From Pseudomonadota bacterium (GTDB lineage: Bacteria; Pseudomonadota; Alphaproteobacteria; Reyranellales; Reyranellaceae), in contig JAEZHS010000276.1 in NCBI GenBank assembly GCA_023436825.1, forward strand, positions 1-7,401: a DNA stretch of 7,401 nucleotides, read 5' to 3'. Below the pieces are notes generated by a model. It made no database searches. It saw only the letters and a program-made list of their open reading frames with translations, and was not told the DNA's origin. Every line of letters begins with the position of its first letter. The stretch's first letter is position 1. A program made the translations under genes and the position numbers. This document shows, one piece after another, positions 6,037 through 7,401 of the stretch.

Positions 6037-6889
6037 GGCTCTCGACGTCCGGCCGATCGACGCGGCGCTGAGCGAGGCGGTGTGGCCATTGTCGGTCGAG
6101 GCGGGATGGAACCAGAACCTCGCGGATTGGCGCTTCATGCTGGGGGCGGGTCGCGGCTTCGGCTGTGTCGGACCGGACGGCCGATGGCATGCCAGCTCGC
6201 TCGTCCTGCCGCTCGGCCAGAAGCTCGCCTGGATCAGCATGGTGCTGGTGACCAAGGACCGTCGGCGCGGCGGCGTCGGGACGGGGCTGCTCAAGCGCTG
6301 CATCGAAGAGGTGCGTTCGGCCGGCGCGGTCGCCGGCCTCGACGCCACGGAGCAGGGACGTCCCATCTACCTGCCGCTCGGCTTTCACGATCTCTACCCG
6401 ATTGCCCGCTGGCACTTTGACGCGGCAAGGGACGCTGTGGCGCCACCTGCAGGCGTCACCGTGCGGCCCATCGGACCGGCTGACCTGCCGAAGCTCGCTC
6501 TTTACGACCGGCCGCTGACGGCAATGGAGCGGCCGGCCATTCTGGCGCATCTCGCCCTGCGTCAGCCCGGGCGGGCCTGGGTCGCCGAGGATGCCGCAGG
6601 CAAGATCGTGGGCTTCGTGCTTGGCCGCGAAGGTAGGACCGCGACATCGCTCGGCCCCGTGGTCGCCGACAGTGAATCGATCGCGCTCGCGTTGATTACG
6701 AGGGCTGCAACGGCCGCGCCGGGACCGTTCATCATCGATGTGCCCACCGCGCATCGCGCCGTGCGCGCCTGGCTCGAGGACCAGGGCGCGGTGAGCCCTC
6801 GCGGCTACATGCGCATGACCCTGGGCGACGCCGAAGGTCTCGACGATGCCACGCATGTCTTTGCTCTCGCTGGGCCGGAACTTGGCTAA
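6023..6889 (+). CDS. Two-domain GNAT family N-acetyltransferase (C-terminal YitH-like acetyltransferase domain)
   Basis: This is a predicted acetyl-CoA-dependent acyltransferase. The N-terminal GNAT domain (about 7-130) has the acetyl-CoA loop RRGGVGTGLL at 81-90 after strand ISMVLVTKD, and LDATEQGRPIYLPLGF at 106-121, the usual end of this domain. The second domain (about 145-285) resembles the YitH/Acetyltransf_18 domain: YDRPLTAMERPAIL at 161-174, AWVAEDAAGKIVGFVLGREG (185-204), SLGPVVADS, FIIDVP (236-241) and a final RMTLG. Length (288 aa) is normal for this pair of domains. The ATG at 6023 has GAGGT five bases upstream and lies inside the SDR gene, so translation is coupled. Its acceptor is unknown; an amine or amino-sugar intermediate of the operon is possible but speculative. 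The palindromic repeat begins one base after its stop codon. Confidence 0.87.
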   Translation: MASTEALDVRPIDAALSEAVWPLSVEAGWNQNLADWRFMLGAGRGFGCVGPDGRWHASSLVLPLGQKLAWISMVLVTKDRRRGGVGTGLLKRCIEEVRSAGAVAGLDATEQGRPIYLPLGFHDLYPIARWHFDAARDAVAPPAGVTVRPIGPADLPKLALYDRPLTAMERPAILAHLALRQPGRAWVAEDAAGKIVGFVLGREGRTATSLGPVVADSESIALALITRAATAAPGPFIIDVPTAHRAVRAWLEDQGAVSPRGYMRMTLGDAEGLDDATHVFALAGPELG

Positions 6890-6890
6890 A

Positions 6891-6988
6891 CCCTCGCTGT
6901 CATCCCGAGCGAAGCGAGGCGCCTTTCCTGTTGCCCCAAAGGCCCCTCGCTTCGGTCAGCGCGGGAAAATTCCCGCGCCGGGTGACAG
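6891..6988 (+). repeat. Palindromic intergenic repeat, copy 2, with an extra internal palindrome
   Basis: It starts one base after the GNAT stop. CCCTCG followed by CTGTCATCCCGAGCG at 6897-6911 forms the left end, and the right end is GGGTGACAG (6980-6988). The centre shares TTGCCCCAAAGG with the reverse complement of copy 1. About 52 of the first 58 positions after 6897 match copy 1. The right arm then departs: copy 2 is 21 bp longer because the arm is interrupted by a separate palindrome (6959-6978). The element fills most of the 119-bp gap between the GNAT and aldolase-family genes. It may act as a terminator-like or mRNA-stabilising hairpin between them, but there is no T-rich tail typical of a rho-independent terminator. 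Confidence 0.85.
6959..6978. repeat. Short perfect inverted repeat inside repeat copy 2
   Basis: GCGCGGGAA (6959-6967) and TTCCCGCGC (6970-6978) pair perfectly around a two-base AA centre. It lies exactly where the right arm of copy 2 departs from copy 1, so it looks like an insertion into, or a replacement of, part of that arm. It has no associated gene and no visible target-site duplication. Confidence 0.8.
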
Positions 6989-7008
6989 CGGATGCTAGGA
7001 TGGTTCGT

Positions 7009-7401
7009 ATGATCCCAGACAAGGCTCTCCACTGGCGCGACCTGCCGGCGCCCGTCCTCTCCTTGCTGCGGCAGGGCTCGGTGATCCCCGCCCATCCGCT
7101 GGCGCTCGGGCCTGACCGCAAGTTCGACAAGCAATCGCAGCGGGCGATCAGCCGCTACTACGTCGATGCCGGCTCAGGCGGACTGGCCGTCGGCGTGCAC
7201 TCGACGCAGTTCGCCATCCGCGAGGTCGGGCTCTATCGCCCGGTCCTGGAGCTCGCCATCGAGACGGCCCGTGAATGGACCGATCGTCCACTGGTGATGA
7301 TCGCGGGCGCCGTGGGCAAGACGGCGCAGGCCATCGAGGAGGCGCGCACGGCGCGCTCGCTGGGCTATCACGCCGTGCTGCTGTCGCTCGCCGCCTTGAA
7401 A
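7009..7401 (+). CDS. Dihydrodipicolinate synthase family protein (DapA/NanA-like), N-terminal part, cut by window end
   Basis: The first 131 codons of a class I aldolase-family TIM barrel are present, and the frame is still open at the window edge. The opening (LHWRDLPAPVLSLLRQGSVIPAHPLAL, 7-33), the QSQRAISRYYVDAGSGGLAVG stretch (42-62) and PLVMIAGAVGKTAQAIEEARTARSLGYHAVLLSL (94-127) follow the DapA/NanA layout. The usual G-T-T-G-E substrate loop is replaced by GVHSTQF at 62-68, so this is not an ordinary lysine-biosynthesis DapA. The catalytic Tyr and Schiff-base Lys lie beyond the window. ATG 7009 is preferred with AGGA (6997-7000) eight bases upstream; an in-frame ATG at 7000 is the alternative. 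It lies downstream of the metabolic operon after repeat copy 2. A role as aldolase or dehydratase on a 2-keto sugar acid is inferred from family and context. Confidence 0.85.
   Translation, partial: MIPDKALHWRDLPAPVLSLLRQGSVIPAHPLALGPDRKFDKQSQRAISRYYVDAGSGGLAVGVHSTQFAIREVGLYRPVLELAIETAREWTDRPLVMIAGAVGKTAQAIEEARTARSLGYHAVLLSLAALK

Noticed and set aside
4870..6366. 498-codon minus-strand ORF opposite the SDR and GNAT genes
   Set aside because: It has no domain signature, spans two genes clearly coding on the other strand, and has no plausible ribosome-binding context.
6959..6978. Rho-independent terminator after the GNAT gene
   Set aside because: The hairpin is GC-rich and perfect, but it is followed by CGGGTGACAG and not a T run, so I record it as an inverted repeat only.
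6886..7134. Minus-strand small ORFs over repeat copy 2
   Set aside because: Their sequence is the translation of the repeat itself (HPAREFSRADRSEG type), a well-known source of spurious proteins.

Overview
This window is GC-rich bacterial DNA with dense coding, long antisense shadow ORFs and tightly packed operons. The gene families and codon style suggest an alphaproteobacterium (Hyphomicrobiales or Rhodospirillales-like). That is an inference, because no rRNA or marker gene is present. No tRNA, rRNA, CRISPR array, transposase or phage gene was found.

Left part (38-2725, minus strand): a three-gene ABC importer of the nitrate/sulfonate/taurine/thiamine-precursor type. In transcription order it is a permease, a secreted NMT1/THI5-like substrate-binding protein, and an ATPase. 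A 77-bp palindromic intergenic repeat sits between the binding-protein and ATPase genes. The substrate cannot be read from the sequence.

Centre and right (2790-7401, plus strand): a divergent, translationally coupled run of metabolic genes. These are a sugar-phosphate isomerase/epimerase-type TIM barrel, an unusually long enolase-superfamily protein (469 aa), an extended-SDR NAD(P)-dependent oxidoreductase/epimerase whose YxxxK lysine is replaced by cysteine, and a two-domain GNAT acetyltransferase. They overlap by 4, 4 and 14 bases. A second, inverted copy of the palindromic repeat follows, and then a dihydrodipicolinate-synthase-family (DapA/NanA-like) aldolase or lyase that runs off the window end.

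The two operons diverge from a 40-64 bp region that must hold both promoters. It contains two TGACG direct repeats one helical turn apart. Epimerase/isomerase + enolase-type dehydratase + NAD-dependent oxidoreductase + class I aldolase family is the enzyme complement expected for breakdown of an uncommon sugar or sugar acid, with the ABC importer as a candidate uptake system. The exact pathway is not one I recognise, so this is a hypothesis. The main points to follow up are this uncharacterised gene set, the lysine-less SDR, the inverted repeat pair (one copy carries an extra inserted palindrome), and an in-frame A_AAA_AAG slippery heptamer that could fuse the enolase-like protein to the SDR.
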